Notes: generated by a model not told the origin, from the sequence alone. Positions 53,585 to 62,330 are shown, counted from the first letter of the stretch. The stretch: 64,000 bases of DNA from Aliterella atlantica CENA595 (GCF_000952155.1 NZ_JYON01000006.1:88833-152832), one strand, 5' to 3'. Translations and numbers: made by a program.

Positions 53585-54040
53585 CTATTTAGCGCCCATC
53601 TCAACTACTAGACTACGCATAAAATTAATCCGTTGCTCGAAATCTAGCTGCTTAATCTGATTGACAAACTCGTCTGTTTCTGAGGGCAACTTGTAGTCAG
53701 AAGGTACTTGAATAATTACACCTTCATCCATTCCCTGAGCCAAACGCAGCCATAGATCCAACTTACCGCTAGAGCTAATAGATCCATAGCTGTGGCTAAT
53801 TTCTGAATCTGCACCTGAAGCAATATCGCGTTGCGCCTGCAACTGTTCTTCCTTAGACATTGCTTTAATGCGATCGTATAGCGCTCCCGCCGTATCTTGA
53901 GCCGAAGCTGCGTTACCTGGATTCAATTTGTCTTTGAGATCGAGATAGCCAAACCACAAGATACCTAACTGAGTGTCGATATCAAAGCGCTTGAATGTTT
54001 CTAGAGACTTTTTGGTGTTTTCGTCGGTAGCGAATGTCAT
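53585..54040 (-). CDS. Helical carotenoid protein (OCP N-terminal domain paralogue)
   Basis: 151 residues equal to the all-helical carotenoid-binding N-terminal domain of orange carotenoid protein, with no C-terminal NTF2-like domain. W29 and Y32 in LGILWFGYL match OCP W41/Y44, W in LDLWLRL matches W110, and the Arg in FMRSLVVEMG corresponds to OCP R155 that binds phycobilisome and C-terminal domain. Helical carotenoid proteins quench singlet oxygen, and some quench phycobilisomes constitutively. Which clade cannot be told by eye. No full OCP, CTDH or FRP gene is in the window. ATG at 54040. Confidence 0.88.
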   Translation of the reverse strand: MTFATDENTKKSLETFKRFDIDTQLGILWFGYLDLKDKLNPGNAASAQDTAGALYDRIKAMSKEEQLQAQRDIASGADSEISHSYGSISSSGKLDLWLRLAQGMDEGVIIQVPSDYKLPSETDEFVNQIKQLDFEQRINFMRSLVVEMGAK

Positions 54041-54207
54041 AGAACCTAATCAAAAATAAAAGCAACTCAGTTTTTCAACTGTAGGTTGCACTGCAATAAC
54101 TTAGGTTTAATTAATTCACCCTACTAGATTAACCCCGCAAAAGATAGATGTCGCGATCGCTACTAAAGATAGATGCAAGTGAATATTTAGTATAGATAGT
54201 TACCTAT

Positions 54208-54585
54208 TTATTCAAAATTGAAACCTGCATAAGCTAGGCAAAGCCAACCCAAGATAAAAGCCGCACCTCCTAATGGAGTAATTGCGCCCAAAACTTTAAT
54301 ATCAGTAAGGCTGAGTGCGTATAAACTACCAGAAAATAAAATCGTACCGACAATAAACGCCCATCCAGTTACAACCAAAGTAGACTGAGAAAAATCTGCA
54401 CGAATTAGTAAAAGTGCTACTATTAATAAAGCGATCGCATGATACATCTGATAACGCGCCGCCGTTTCAAAAATTTCTATAGCTCGTTCGCTTAACTTTG
54501 CTTTTAAAGCATGGGTAGCAAAAGCCCCAGCAGCAACAGATAAACCGCCTAAAATTCCTGCTAAAGTAATAAATATTTGGGGCAT
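54208..54585 (-). CDS. DUF423-family small membrane protein
   Basis: 125 residues, four transmembrane helices: FITLAGILGGLSVAAGAFATHALK, YHAIALLIVALLLI, VVTGWAFIVGTILFSGSLYAL and AITPLGGAAFILGWLCLAYAG. The motifs GAFGAHALK-like GAFATHALK and RYQMYHAIALL are diagnostic of the DUF423 (YgdD/YwdK) family. Function is not known. ATG at 54585; nine bases downstream of the end of the disrupted membrane protein gene on the same strand. Confidence 0.92.
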   Translation of the reverse strand: MPQIFITLAGILGGLSVAAGAFATHALKAKLSERAIEIFETAARYQMYHAIALLIVALLLIRADFSQSTLVVTGWAFIVGTILFSGSLYALSLTDIKVLGAITPLGGAAFILGWLCLAYAGFNFE

Positions 54586-54594
54586 TACTTGTCC

Positions 54595-55008
54595 TTAAAT
54601 ATCAAAATAATAACTAATTCCGCCACGTTCGTTATTTTCAAAAGTAGCGTTTAATTCTCGATCTTTTTTGTTTAGATATTGTTTAGCTTCTTCCGGCATG
54701 ATTTGAGCGGCGATCGCAAAGTTTAAAACACTAATATGCCCTTTGTCTTGCTGTACTAATTGATAGAAAATTGCTTGCAAGCGATCGCTATTATTTTTCT
54801 GATGCTGTTTTTGCAATCCCCATACTATCCAACCGCCTGCTGCCATTACTGGAACGCCAAAGGCTAACCCCAAGTATAACCGGATCTAAACTGTCGCTTT
54901 TTTCTTGGGGTATGGTGTCTCGATCTACAAGTTCGCCAATTGCAATCATCAAGCAAAAAAGCCTACTGACAGGAGTAAACCAGCCCCTACTTTTTTAAGA
55001 AACTTCAT
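54595..55008 (-). pseudogene. Small membrane protein gene with two frameshifts
   Basis: From ATG at 55008 the frame reads MKFLKKVGAGLLLSVGFF and meets a stop. Adding one T to the T6 run gives CLMIAIGELVDRDTIPQEKSDSLDPVI; dropping one G from the GGGG run then gives LGLAFGVPVMAAGGWIVWGL and continues in frame to the stop at 54595 (EERAE-free tail ending GGISYYFDI). Together these make one sensible protein of about 137 residues with two membrane helices. The 92-codon TTG frame (54595-54873) is only its C-terminal part. Both defects lie in homopolymer runs, so real decay and sequencing error are equally possible. Family not recognised. Confidence 0.75.
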
Positions 55009-55050
55009 AATATCAGTGCAAGATACGCTCGATCTTGCACGATTTTAACT

Positions 55051-55734
55051 CTACTTGCGAGTAGCTTCTAGAATGCGGGAAAAGTAAAATTGAGTGCGCG
55101 TCATTGCTTGCCGTTGCACTGCAAAACCGTTACTTTCCAAAATTTTGACAACGTCTACTTCGCGGTGCAAGTAGGCGCGAGTTGCTTTGCTTGCTCCTGG
55201 GAAGAAACTACCAATTTTTTTTAGCAAACTTAGGGCGAAGGTTTTGGGGGCAAAACTGAGGATAATGCGCGATTGTGCCATAGATGCAAGATGGGATATC
55301 ATCCGATCTGCCTCGTTTTGAGGGTAGTGGATTAAGACATCTAAGCAAATTACGGTGTGATAGTTACCAGTAATAGTTTCTAAGTCTTGAACGGCGAATT
55401 TAAGCTTGTTGGTATTACCTATTTCTGCTGCTGCTCTATCTTTGGCTTCTTGAATCATTTTCTCGGAAATGTCGCTGCCGTAAACTTCGGCTCCTGCTTG
55501 GGCTAGTGGTATGCTCAGGCTGCCTACTCCACACCCAGCATCGCAGATTGATATTTGGGGGAGGTTGTCTGTTTTTAACCAGTTGAGAACCGTGTCTACT
55601 GTTTGCTGATGTCCGGTGCGAATGTCTAGTTGGACTTTGTTTACTTCTCCGTCTCCGTAAATTCTTCGCCAGCGATCGAATCCGGTGGAGTTGAAGTATT
55701 CTTTGACTATGGTTTTGTCGTCAGTTGCGTTCAT
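55051..55734 (-). CDS. chlM: Magnesium protoporphyrin IX methyltransferase
   Basis: ChlM methylates the C13 propionate of Mg-protoporphyrin IX in chlorophyll synthesis. The 227-residue protein begins VKEYFNSTGFDRWRRIYGDGEVNKVQLDIR, then SAM-binding CDAGCGVGSLSIPLAQAG, YGSDISEKMIQEAKDRA, VICLDVLIHYPQ and RTQFYFSRILEA at the end, all characteristic. Soluble, associated with thylakoid or inner membranes by family knowledge. ATG at 55734. It follows nagA on the same strand with a 100-base gap. Confidence 0.96.
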   Translation of the reverse strand: MNATDDKTIVKEYFNSTGFDRWRRIYGDGEVNKVQLDIRTGHQQTVDTVLNWLKTDNLPQISICDAGCGVGSLSIPLAQAGAEVYGSDISEKMIQEAKDRAAAEIGNTNKLKFAVQDLETITGNYHTVICLDVLIHYPQNEADRMISHLASMAQSRIILSFAPKTFALSLLKKIGSFFPGASKATRAYLHREVDVVKILESNGFAVQRQAMTRTQFYFSRILEATRK

Positions 55735-55834
55735 TATCAGGGTTTATTATTTGCTCTAGGCTCTAAATTATCTCACTTAAACGAACCGTGTTAGCGCAGC
55801 GCAGACATTAGCCGTTAGACACGGAGGAAACAAA

Positions 55835-57028
55835 TCAAAGAGAGGTTTTTAGTCTTTGCCAGGTTAGTTGGGTGTAGGGTTGGTTGAGTTGCCAGCGGAT
55901 GAGATGAGTGGCTGGGGCATTTTCAATATTTGGTAGGTCGATCGCTTGTCTAGGCGATACTGTAGCAAGAGCGATCGCATTTTCTACTTCACAAATTCCC
56001 CATTTAACTAGGTTCTGTACTCCAGCTAGTAGGGGTAATGTTGTGCCAGATAGGGTGTTGTCGGGTAGTCTAGCTGTGCCTTCTGCGACTATTATTTGTC
56101 TATTATCCCAAGGATATGTGCCGTCTGGTAGTCCTAATGGTGCTAGGGCATCGCTGACTAAGAAGAGTCTTTGTTCGTTGTTACTGGCTCTTAGTAGTAG
56201 TTGCAACATTGTTTTGCAGATGTGTTGTCCGTCGGCTATTAATCCGCTTTTTACTCCAGGATGGGTTAGGGCGGCTCCTAGTAAACCTGGTTCTCTATGG
56301 TGTAATGGTGGCATGGCGTTGAAGGCATGAGTCACCATTGTTGCTCCAAGTGCAAATGCTCTTTCTGCTTGGGCTGCGGTGGCGAGGGAGTGTCCTAAAC
56401 TTACGGTTATACCTAATTGCTTCAAGTAGGGTATTGCTTGCTCTAGGGGGTCTAATTCGGGCGCTAAGGTGATGATTCTTACTACTTCTGGGCGATCGCC
56501 TAATACTTGCTTAATGTTATCTAAAGTCAGGGGTAATAAGTATTCTGCTGGGTGTGCGCCGCGTTTTTGTGGGTTTAAAAATGGTCCTTCTAAGTGAACT
56601 CCCAAAATTTGCGCGGTTGGTTGGGTGTGAGATTTTTGCGTATCGACGAAATCGGCAATTACAGTTAGCGATCGCTTAATATTTTCTACTGATGTGGTTA
56701 CAAGTGTAGGTAAAAATCCATCTACTCCCGCATCCCACAAAAATTGACAGATTTTATGGATAATTTCGGTATGATGTGACTTGATATCTGTAAATGCTAG
56801 TCCTAGTGCGCCATTAATCTGTAAATCGATACCACCTAATGAAATCCAGTCTTCTGCTACATCCATTTCTGGAAAATCTAGCGGTAAAACTCGTTTAAAG
56901 CTAGTACCCATCGGACAAATTCGAGCAATCTTACCTTGTGAATCTATACAAATTCTTTGCAAGTCTGCGTAACCTGATACTCGCGCATTGATAATATCCA
57001 ATTTAGCCCTTACTTCTTCCATCACCAA
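55835..57028 (-). CDS. nagA: N-acetylglucosamine-6-phosphate deacetylase
   Basis: An amidohydrolase-fold enzyme of 397 residues that removes the acetyl group of GlcNAc-6-P for amino-sugar recycling. Motifs are GGIDLQINGALG (metal-binding region; HxH replaced by QIN as in many NagA), GVHLEGPFLNPQKRGAHP (Glu ligand), GHSLATAAQAERAFALGATMVTHAFNAM (two metal His), GLIADGQHI and LVSDALAPLG (catalytic Asp). A V-rich 35-residue N-terminal beta part precedes the barrel. ATG at 57028; an ATG two codons on is also possible. No nagB is adjacent. Confidence 0.93.
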   Translation of the reverse strand: MVMEEVRAKLDIINARVSGYADLQRICIDSQGKIARICPMGTSFKRVLPLDFPEMDVAEDWISLGGIDLQINGALGLAFTDIKSHHTEIIHKICQFLWDAGVDGFLPTLVTTSVENIKRSLTVIADFVDTQKSHTQPTAQILGVHLEGPFLNPQKRGAHPAEYLLPLTLDNIKQVLGDRPEVVRIITLAPELDPLEQAIPYLKQLGITVSLGHSLATAAQAERAFALGATMVTHAFNAMPPLHHREPGLLGAALTHPGVKSGLIADGQHICKTMLQLLLRASNNEQRLFLVSDALAPLGLPDGTYPWDNRQIIVAEGTARLPDNTLSGTTLPLLAGVQNLVKWGICEVENAIALATVSPRQAIDLPNIENAPATHLIRWQLNQPYTQLTWQRLKTSL

Positions 57029-57088
57029 TCCACAACCAAAAACCTTAACCCCAACTCAGTTTACCCCATCTCCCCTGCTTCCCCTGCT

Positions 57089-57109
57089 AGACGTAGCATT
57101 GCTACGTCT
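57089..57109. repeat. Palindromic repeat AGACGTAGC..GCTACGTCT
   Basis: A 9-bp perfect stem with a 3-base loop in the nagA-purE gap, a second copy of the palindrome found at 42897. A tandem CCCCTTGT/CCCTTGT run follows it at 57116-57137, directly before purE. Confidence 0.75.
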
Positions 57110-57144
57110 CTACTCTCCCTTGTCCCCTTGTCCCCTTGTCTTTT

Positions 57145-57663
57145 ATGACCAACTCCCAAATCGGCATCATCATGGGCAGCGACTCAGATTTGCCTACAAT
57201 GCAAGATGCGATCGCTGTTTGTACGGATTTTAATATCCAGTGCGAAGTTGCGATCGTTTCTGCCCATCGCACTCCAGGACGTATGTTTGATTATGCCCAA
57301 TCTGCCCACCAGCGCGGTATTAAGGTAATTATTGCTGGTGCTGGTGGCGCGGCTCATCTTCCTGGAATGGTTGCATCTCTAACGCCTTTACCTGTTATTG
57401 GCGTTCCTGTAGCTAGTCGTCACTTGCAAGGATTAGACTCGCTTTATTCTATTGTCCAAATGCCTGCGGGTATTCCTGTTGCTACTGTAGCGATTGGTAA
57501 TGCTAAAAATGCTGGTTTGCTGGCTGTGCAAATTCTCGCTACTTCTGACGGCGAATTATTAACGAAAGTGCAGCAATATCGCCAAACTCTAGCGCAATCG
57601 GTTATGGACAAACAAACAAAGTTAGAGCAGTTAGGCTACCAACAATATTTAGGAAATCTCTAA
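57145..57663 (+). CDS. purE: N5-carboxyaminoimidazole ribonucleotide mutase
   Basis: PurE moves the carboxylate of N5-CAIR to C4 in purine synthesis. The 172-residue protein has [28 protein letters not shown] (catalytic His), [29 protein letters not shown] and [31 protein letters not shown], each diagnostic. ATG at 57145 is preferred over the TTG at 57136. Divergent from nagA. The purK partner is not in the window. Confidence 0.96.
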   Translation: MTNSQIGIIMGSDSDLPTMQDAIAVCTDFNIQCEVAIVSAHRTPGRMFDYAQSAHQRGIKVIIAGAGGAAHLPGMVASLTPLPVIGVPVASRHLQGLDSLYSIVQMPAGIPVATVAIGNAKNAGLLAVQILATSDGELLTKVQQYRQTLAQSVMDKQTKLEQLGYQQYLGNL

Positions 57664-57765
57664 GTCTAATTAGGGAAATGTTTGCTCAAATATTAGTTTT
57701 TGGCTCTGTTTTTGGCTAATTTTCGCAAATTGCTTTCGGCGTACAAAATTAAACATCAAACATCT

Positions 57766-57779
57766 GTATCCGATTATAC
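57766..57779 (+). promoter_or_regulatory. NtcA-type box upstream of amt (first)
   Basis: GTATCCGATTATAC fits GTA-N8-TAC exactly, and the symmetry extends outward to ATCTGTAT and ATACAGAT. It lies 277 bases ahead of the amt start. NtcA activates ammonium transport genes under nitrogen limitation in cyanobacteria. I do not see a perfect -10 at the usual 22 bases downstream. Confidence 0.7.
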
Positions 57780-58055
57780 AGATTTAATGCTCGCAGTGAT
57801 ACAAAATCAACTTTTTAACAGGCATTAACAACATTTTTAGCAGTAGAACAAGTTGCTTAGTGGTGGCTTCGCACCTCTTGGGTAAATGTTCGGGATTATG
57901 GCTTGTTGTTGTAAGTCAAGATTTCTTGAGTTAGTAGTCTGCTTGTGGGTAATATCTACAAGCAACTAAAGCCTAGCGAGCCAGGTATCAAATGCGGAAG
58001 GCTCAATTGCGTCAAATTGTTAAATATATTTACCAGGTAAGGATCGTTGCGACTG

Positions 58056-59681
58056 ATGAAGGGAAGATTCAACCACAAGCACAAATGGAAAAAGACTAAA
58101 AGGCGGCTGCAAGGGCATTCAAGCTCCCGCTTTAGCAAAACTGCGCCGATTTTAGCTCAGTTAGAGCGGGTAATTAAACGACTCTCTCCTAGTTGGCAAG
58201 CGTGTATCCCCCTAGCTACTTTGATTGTGTTGGTGTGGGGTTATGCCGCAGTTGCTCAAGACGCACCGCCTGCAACTACAGACAAGGTAACGCAAGATTT
58301 GCAAAGTTTGCGTGTGGGGATGGATACTCTATGGGTATCGATCGCAGCTTTTTTAGTATTTTTTATGAATGCTGGTTTCTGTATGTTAGAAACCGGATTT
58401 TGCCGTCAGAAGAATGCAGTTAACGTCTTAGCAAAAAACTTAATCGTATTTGCGCTTTCTACCTTAGCATTTTGGGCGATCGGTTTTGGCTTGATGTTTG
58501 GCGATGGCAATCCATTTTTCGGTACTAATGGCTGGTTCCTCAGCGGTGCTGATAATAGTCCTGCTATTGGAGATGCTTATCAAGGTGTATTTAGCGCTCT
58601 CAATTGGACTGGCGTACCTCTAGGCGCTAAGTTTCTGTTCCAGCTTGTATTTGCCGGAACAGCAGCAACTATCGTTTCTGGGGCTGTTGCCGAACGAATT
58701 AAGTTTGTTGATTTCTTGATTTTCAGTCTCTTACTTGTAGGTATTGCTTACCCAATTACAGGTCACTGGATTTGGGGTGGCGGTTGGCTTGCTAAAGCTG
58801 GTTTTTGGGATTTTGCTGGTTCTACTGTAGTTCACGCTGTTGGCGGTTGGGCGGCTTTGATGGGAGCAGCTTTCTTAGGACCTCGCTTGGGCAAGTATCA
58901 AAATGGTGTCTCGGTGGCTATGCCAGGACACAATATGAGTATTGCTACTTTGGGCACTTTGATTTTGTGGTTGGGCTGGTTTGGTTTTAATCCTGGTTCG
59001 ACGATGGCAGTAAGTCCTAGCATTGCTCATATTGCTTTAACGACGAACCTAGCTGGTTCAGTTGGCGGAATTGCGGCAACAATTACAGCTTGGTTATATT
59101 TGGGTAAGCCGGACTTGTCGATGATTATCAATGGCATTTTGGCAGGGTTAGTCGGAATTACGGCAAGTTGCGCTTTTGTGAGCTTGCCTTGGGCAGCGGT
59201 AATTGGCTTAGTTGCTGGGGTAACTGTTGTCTTTTCCGTTACTTTCTTTGACAAAATCAGAATCGACGACCCTGTTGGTGCAACCTCGGTTCACTTAGTT
59301 TGTGGTATTTGGGGAACTTTAGCTGTCGGCTTGTTTGCTGAAGGTCCTGGCGGCGCTTTGAATCTATACGAGGATGGCTTAGGACCAGTTAGAGGTTTAC
59401 TTTTGGGCGGTGGTTTCCAGCAAACTTTGTCGCAACTGATTGGTATTGTCTCTGTAGGCGGTATTACTGTTCTTCTTAGCACAATCTTTTGGGTAGCCCT
59501 CAAAGCTACTTTAGGTATTCGCGTCAGTGCAGAAGAGGAAATTAAAGGCTTAGACATTAGCGAACATGGTATGGAAGCCTACAGCGGATTTCTCAAGGAA
59601 GCTGATGGCACTGGGTTAGGTGATGCTAATATCGGCGGTTCAGCACAGCAACCAGGAAATTTATCTAGCAGACCGTATTAA
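58056..59681 (+). CDS. amt: Ammonium transporter (Amt family), long N-terminal leader
   Basis: 541 residues. A basic leader of about 50 residues ([20 protein letters not shown]) comes before a hydrophobic signal-like helix ([20 protein letters not shown]) and the 11-helix Amt core: [69 protein letters not shown] [19 protein letters not shown] (first pore His), [10 protein letters not shown], and [18 protein letters not shown] (second pore His). ATG at 58056 is chosen; TTG at 58047 is possible, and the leader may be shorter still. Passive NH4+/NH3 uptake in the plasma membrane. A second amt gene follows after a terminator. Confidence 0.94.
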   Translation: MKGRFNHKHKWKKTKRRLQGHSSSRFSKTAPILAQLERVIKRLSPSWQACIPLATLIVLVWGYAAVAQDAPPATTDKVTQDLQSLRVGMDTLWVSIAAFLVFFMNAGFCMLETGFCRQKNAVNVLAKNLIVFALSTLAFWAIGFGLMFGDGNPFFGTNGWFLSGADNSPAIGDAYQGVFSALNWTGVPLGAKFLFQLVFAGTAATIVSGAVAERIKFVDFLIFSLLLVGIAYPITGHWIWGGGWLAKAGFWDFAGSTVVHAVGGWAALMGAAFLGPRLGKYQNGVSVAMPGHNMSIATLGTLILWLGWFGFNPGSTMAVSPSIAHIALTTNLAGSVGGIAATITAWLYLGKPDLSMIINGILAGLVGITASCAFVSLPWAAVIGLVAGVTVVFSVTFFDKIRIDDPVGATSVHLVCGIWGTLAVGLFAEGPGGALNLYEDGLGPVRGLLLGGGFQQTLSQLIGIVSVGGITVLLSTIFWVALKATLGIRVSAEEEIKGLDISEHGMEAYSGFLKEADGTGLGDANIGGSAQQPGNLSSRPY

Positions 59682-59700
59682 CAGCGACCAGTGACCACAT

Positions 59701-59719
59701 AATTCGTAATTCGTAATTA
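59701..59719. repeat. Heptamer tandem repeat AATTCGT
   Basis: Two and a half AATTCGT units, followed by AAAGAGGTACAAGCCCC, the same flank as at 45333-45349. Next to it GACCAGCGACCAG direct repeats of CAGCGACCAGT occur (59690 and 59739). Confidence 0.8.
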
Positions 59720-59792
59720 AAGAGGTACAAGCCCCTGACCAGCGACCAGTTAACAGAGTTGGTTTTACGCTGAAAGTCACTCGCTAAATTTG

Positions 59793-59840
59793 AATAAACC
59801 CACCTATAAACAGTCAGTTTTGCTCTTAGGTGGGTTTATT
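59793..59840 (+). terminator. Terminator between the two amt genes
   Basis: A 14-bp perfect stem: AATAAACCCACCTA (59793-59806) with TAGGTGGGTTTATT (59827-59840), 20-base loop, T-rich 3' side. It lies 112 bases after the first amt stop, so the two amt genes are separate transcription units. Confidence 0.88.
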
Positions 59841-59910
59841 CGTTTGTTATGTAGCTCTATCTAATTAATCCAACGATTTGCGTTCGCAATTTCCTAGAAT
59901 TCAGCTAAAT

Positions 59911-59924
59911 GTATAGTATGATAC
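59911..59924 (+). promoter_or_regulatory. NtcA-type box upstream of second amt
   Basis: GTATAGTATGATAC fits GTA-N8-TAC exactly, 74 bases ahead of the GTG start. AT-rich TATATGAGATATT follows at a distance suitable for a -10 element. Position close to the start is typical of class II NtcA activation. Confidence 0.7.
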
Positions 59925-59997
59925 GGAATTGCTATATGAGATATTGATGCAATGAGACTCACTGCATTCAAAAGATAGATGTAAAAGGTCGAAATAA

Positions 59998-61410
59998 GTG
60001 ATAAAGAAAATACTAATTGTCGGTGCGATCGCCATATTTCTGTTTGTTGGTCCATTTGCTGCTCAAGCATCGGCTGCTCCTTTTGATGCCCAAGCAGCAG
60101 TTACCAACGCTCAAACGGCTGCTGATACTGGCTTTATACTCATGTCCTCAGCTTTGGTATTGTTGATGACACCAGGACTAGCATTTTTCTATGGCGGCTT
60201 TGTCCGCGAACGCAATATCCTCAATACTCTCATGATGAGCTTCCTCCTAATGGGAATCGTCGGCGTAACTTGGGTGCTGTGGGGATACAGTTTGTCTTTT
60301 GCTCCTGGGTTGCCATTTATTGGTGGCTTAGAGTGGTTGGGTTTGAATAATGTGGGATTAGAAACGACTGGTTATTTACAAGGTTCTGCACCTACTGAGG
60401 TAGTGTCTTACGCACCAACAATTCCCCACCAAGCATTCATGATTTATCAAGCCATGTTTGCTATCATTACTCCGGCACTAATTTCCGGTGCAATTGTCGA
60501 GCGGGTTAGCTTCCGCGCTTATGCATTGTTTGTCCTCATTTGGTCAACTGTCATTTATTGCCCTTTGGCGCACATGGTCTGGGCTAAAGGTGGATTATTA
60601 GGCTTGTATGGCGGTATTGGCGCACTTGATTTTGCTGGCGGTACGGTGGTACACATTAGCTCTGGGGTTTCAGCTTTAGTTGCAGCAATAGTAATTGGTC
60701 CTCGCAAATCTTTTCCCTCGCAACTAACTGCTCCGCACAATGTACCGTTTATTTTGCTAGGCGCTGGTTTGTTGTGGTTTGGTTGGTTTGGATTTAATGC
60801 TGGTAGCGCTTTAGCTTCTGGTGGTTTAGCTACAGTTGCCTTTGTTGCTACCAATACGGCGGCGGCGGCGGCGGCTTTAACTTGGCTAATTCTAGAAAAG
60901 GTTCTACGCGGCAAACCAACGGCTGTAGGTGCAGCTACAGGTGCAGTTGCAGGTTTGGTAGGCATTACGCCAGCAGCAGGTTTTGTTCCTCCTTTAGCAG
61001 CTATTTTGATTGGTAGTATTACTGCTGTTTGCTGCTTCTATGCCATTAGCTTTAAGCACAAAATACAAATTGATGATTCGTTAGATACTTTCCCCGTACA
61101 CGGTGTTGGCGGTACGGTAGGGGCAATCTTGACGGGAATTTTTGCTACTGTTGAAGTCAACTCAGCAGGAAAAGATGGCTTATTACGCGGTAATCCAGGT
61201 CAGCTTGTTACCCAAATAATCGCCATCGTCATTGCCTATATTATTGCTGGGGTTGGTACTTTTGTTATTCTCAAGCTGCTGGATGCGACAGTCGGCTTGC
61301 GGCTCACAGCAGAAGAAGAGTTCCAAGGCATGGATATCAACGAACACGGCGAAGAAGGTTATGGCGAAGAGTTTGCTGGTGGGTTAAGTCTCAAGCGCGA
61401 ATACGAGTGA
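59998..61410 (+). CDS. amt: Ammonium transporter (Amt family)
   Basis: 470 residues from GTG at 59998. A signal peptide (KILIVGAIAIFLFVGPFAAQ, cut after ASA) as is common in Amt proteins, then 11 membrane helices: SALVLLMTPGLAFFYGGFVRERN, ISGAIVERVSFRAY, LAHMVWAKGGLLG, GTVVHISSGVSALVAAIVIGPRK (pore His), LLWFGWFGFNAGSAL, and DSLDTFPVHGVGGTVGAILTGIF (second pore His). The cytoplasmic C-terminal tail (TAEEEFQGMDINEHGEEGYG) carries the GMD..EHGE element that couples the three subunits and is shared with the first amt gene. Preceded by an NtcA box. Confidence 0.95.
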   Translation: MIKKILIVGAIAIFLFVGPFAAQASAAPFDAQAAVTNAQTAADTGFILMSSALVLLMTPGLAFFYGGFVRERNILNTLMMSFLLMGIVGVTWVLWGYSLSFAPGLPFIGGLEWLGLNNVGLETTGYLQGSAPTEVVSYAPTIPHQAFMIYQAMFAIITPALISGAIVERVSFRAYALFVLIWSTVIYCPLAHMVWAKGGLLGLYGGIGALDFAGGTVVHISSGVSALVAAIVIGPRKSFPSQLTAPHNVPFILLGAGLLWFGWFGFNAGSALASGGLATVAFVATNTAAAAAALTWLILEKVLRGKPTAVGAATGAVAGLVGITPAAGFVPPLAAILIGSITAVCCFYAISFKHKIQIDDSLDTFPVHGVGGTVGAILTGIFATVEVNSAGKDGLLRGNPGQLVTQIIAIVIAYIIAGVGTFVILKLLDATVGLRLTAEEEFQGMDINEHGEEGYGEEFAGGLSLKREYE

Positions 61411-61500
61411 TTTGCTCAAGTTTTATCTGAGTGAAAGACAAGTTTCAGCAAGAGATACCGAAATTCTACAGTTTTCTCAATCTAAAATTAAATAAAACTT

Positions 61501-61544
61501 AAAGCGGCATTTTCAAGAGCTATTTAATAGGGACTGCCGCTTTT
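61501..61544 (+). terminator. Terminator of second amt gene
   Basis: AAAGCGGCA (61501-61509) with TGCCGCTTT (61535-61543), 25-base loop, T run after; 90 bases past the stop. Confidence 0.75.
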
Positions 61545-61695
61545 AAGCTTTTCATCCTTAATTGGGCTATTAGTCTCTGTTTAGCTTCCATATTTTCACG
61601 GACTTCATTCTAGCTACATAAAACTATCTACGAGTATTTACTGTTTTCGCTTAAGTTAACGTGCAGTAGCATCTGTATTGGAAAGCAAATTAGCC

Positions 61696-61730
61696 ATTGC
61701 CTGAATAAAACTATTCAGGCAATTTACTTT
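61696..61730 (+). terminator. Strong intrinsic terminator without an obvious gene
   Basis: ATTGCCTGAATA (61696-61707) pairs perfectly with TATTCAGGCAAT (61712-61723), loop AAAC, followed by TTACTTTTTT. No coding gene ends here; the previous terminator is 150 bases upstream. It may end a small RNA starting after 61545, or back up the amt terminator. Confidence 0.8.
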
Positions 61731-61865
61731 TTTATACCAAATGTTTGTGTAGCACTAGGTTTTACTTGCTTTTTTAACTATAAAAATAGCAACAATTTTA
61801 ACTACTATATATTTTCATCATTATTAATTGCTATCAGTTTTTTGATATCTATTCCTGATAGCTTT

Positions 61866-62330
61866 ATGTTTCTCTATAAGAATCTTATTGGCGAGAAAAA
61901 TTAAGTCGATAATTCTTTTGCTAGCATTGATGTTCTCTTGAAAAAGCGATGCAATTTAATTCCTAACTTGGTTGCTGTAGTCAAACAATATGCTGATTTC
62001 GAGCAAAAAACATTAACTGATATTGCTAACTTGCGATCGCAAGCTGTATCAAGTCATAATTCTGGTAGCGATAGGGTTGAAATAGAACATCAAATATCTA
62101 GAGCGATAGGCAATATCTTGGTTGCCATAGAGTCATAAGAATTAAAAGCTAATAATAATTTTAACCGCTTGCAAGCGTCTCTAAATGAAATTGAAGAACA
62201 ATTATCAGCAGCAAGAAGATTTTATAATTCTTCGGTTGCAGATTATAACAATGCTGTCGAGATATCTCCTACCAATTTCATCGTCTCTTTGCTCAATTAT
62301 CGGTTGAAACAGCTTTCTGAAAATACTTAA
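61866..62330 (+). pseudogene. lemA: LemA-family pseudogene with two stop codons
   Basis: One reading frame runs from ATG at 61866 to TAA at 62330. It reads MFLYKNLIGEKN, stop, VDNSFASIDVLLKKRCNLIP and on through NLVAVVKQYADFEQKTLTDI, ILVAIES, stop, ELKANNNFNRLQASLNEIEE and SAARRFYNSSVADYNNAVE. This is LemA throughout. The first stop (TAA) stands where the family has Gln (CAA); the second stands where it has Tyr-Pro (TAC CCA), as though three C were lost. A hydrophobic stretch just upstream in the same frame (LLIAISFLISI) was probably its anchor. An intact 66-codon frame from TTG at 61938 is only the middle part. Confidence 0.85.

Noticed and set aside
55786..55824. CCGTGT/ACACGG inverted repeat between nagA and chlM
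   Set aside because: Only six base pairs with a long loop; too weak to call.
59291..59557. 88-codon frame antisense to amt
   Set aside because: Shadow frame opposite a hydrophobic membrane gene; Pro/Thr/Lys-rich and without a start signal.
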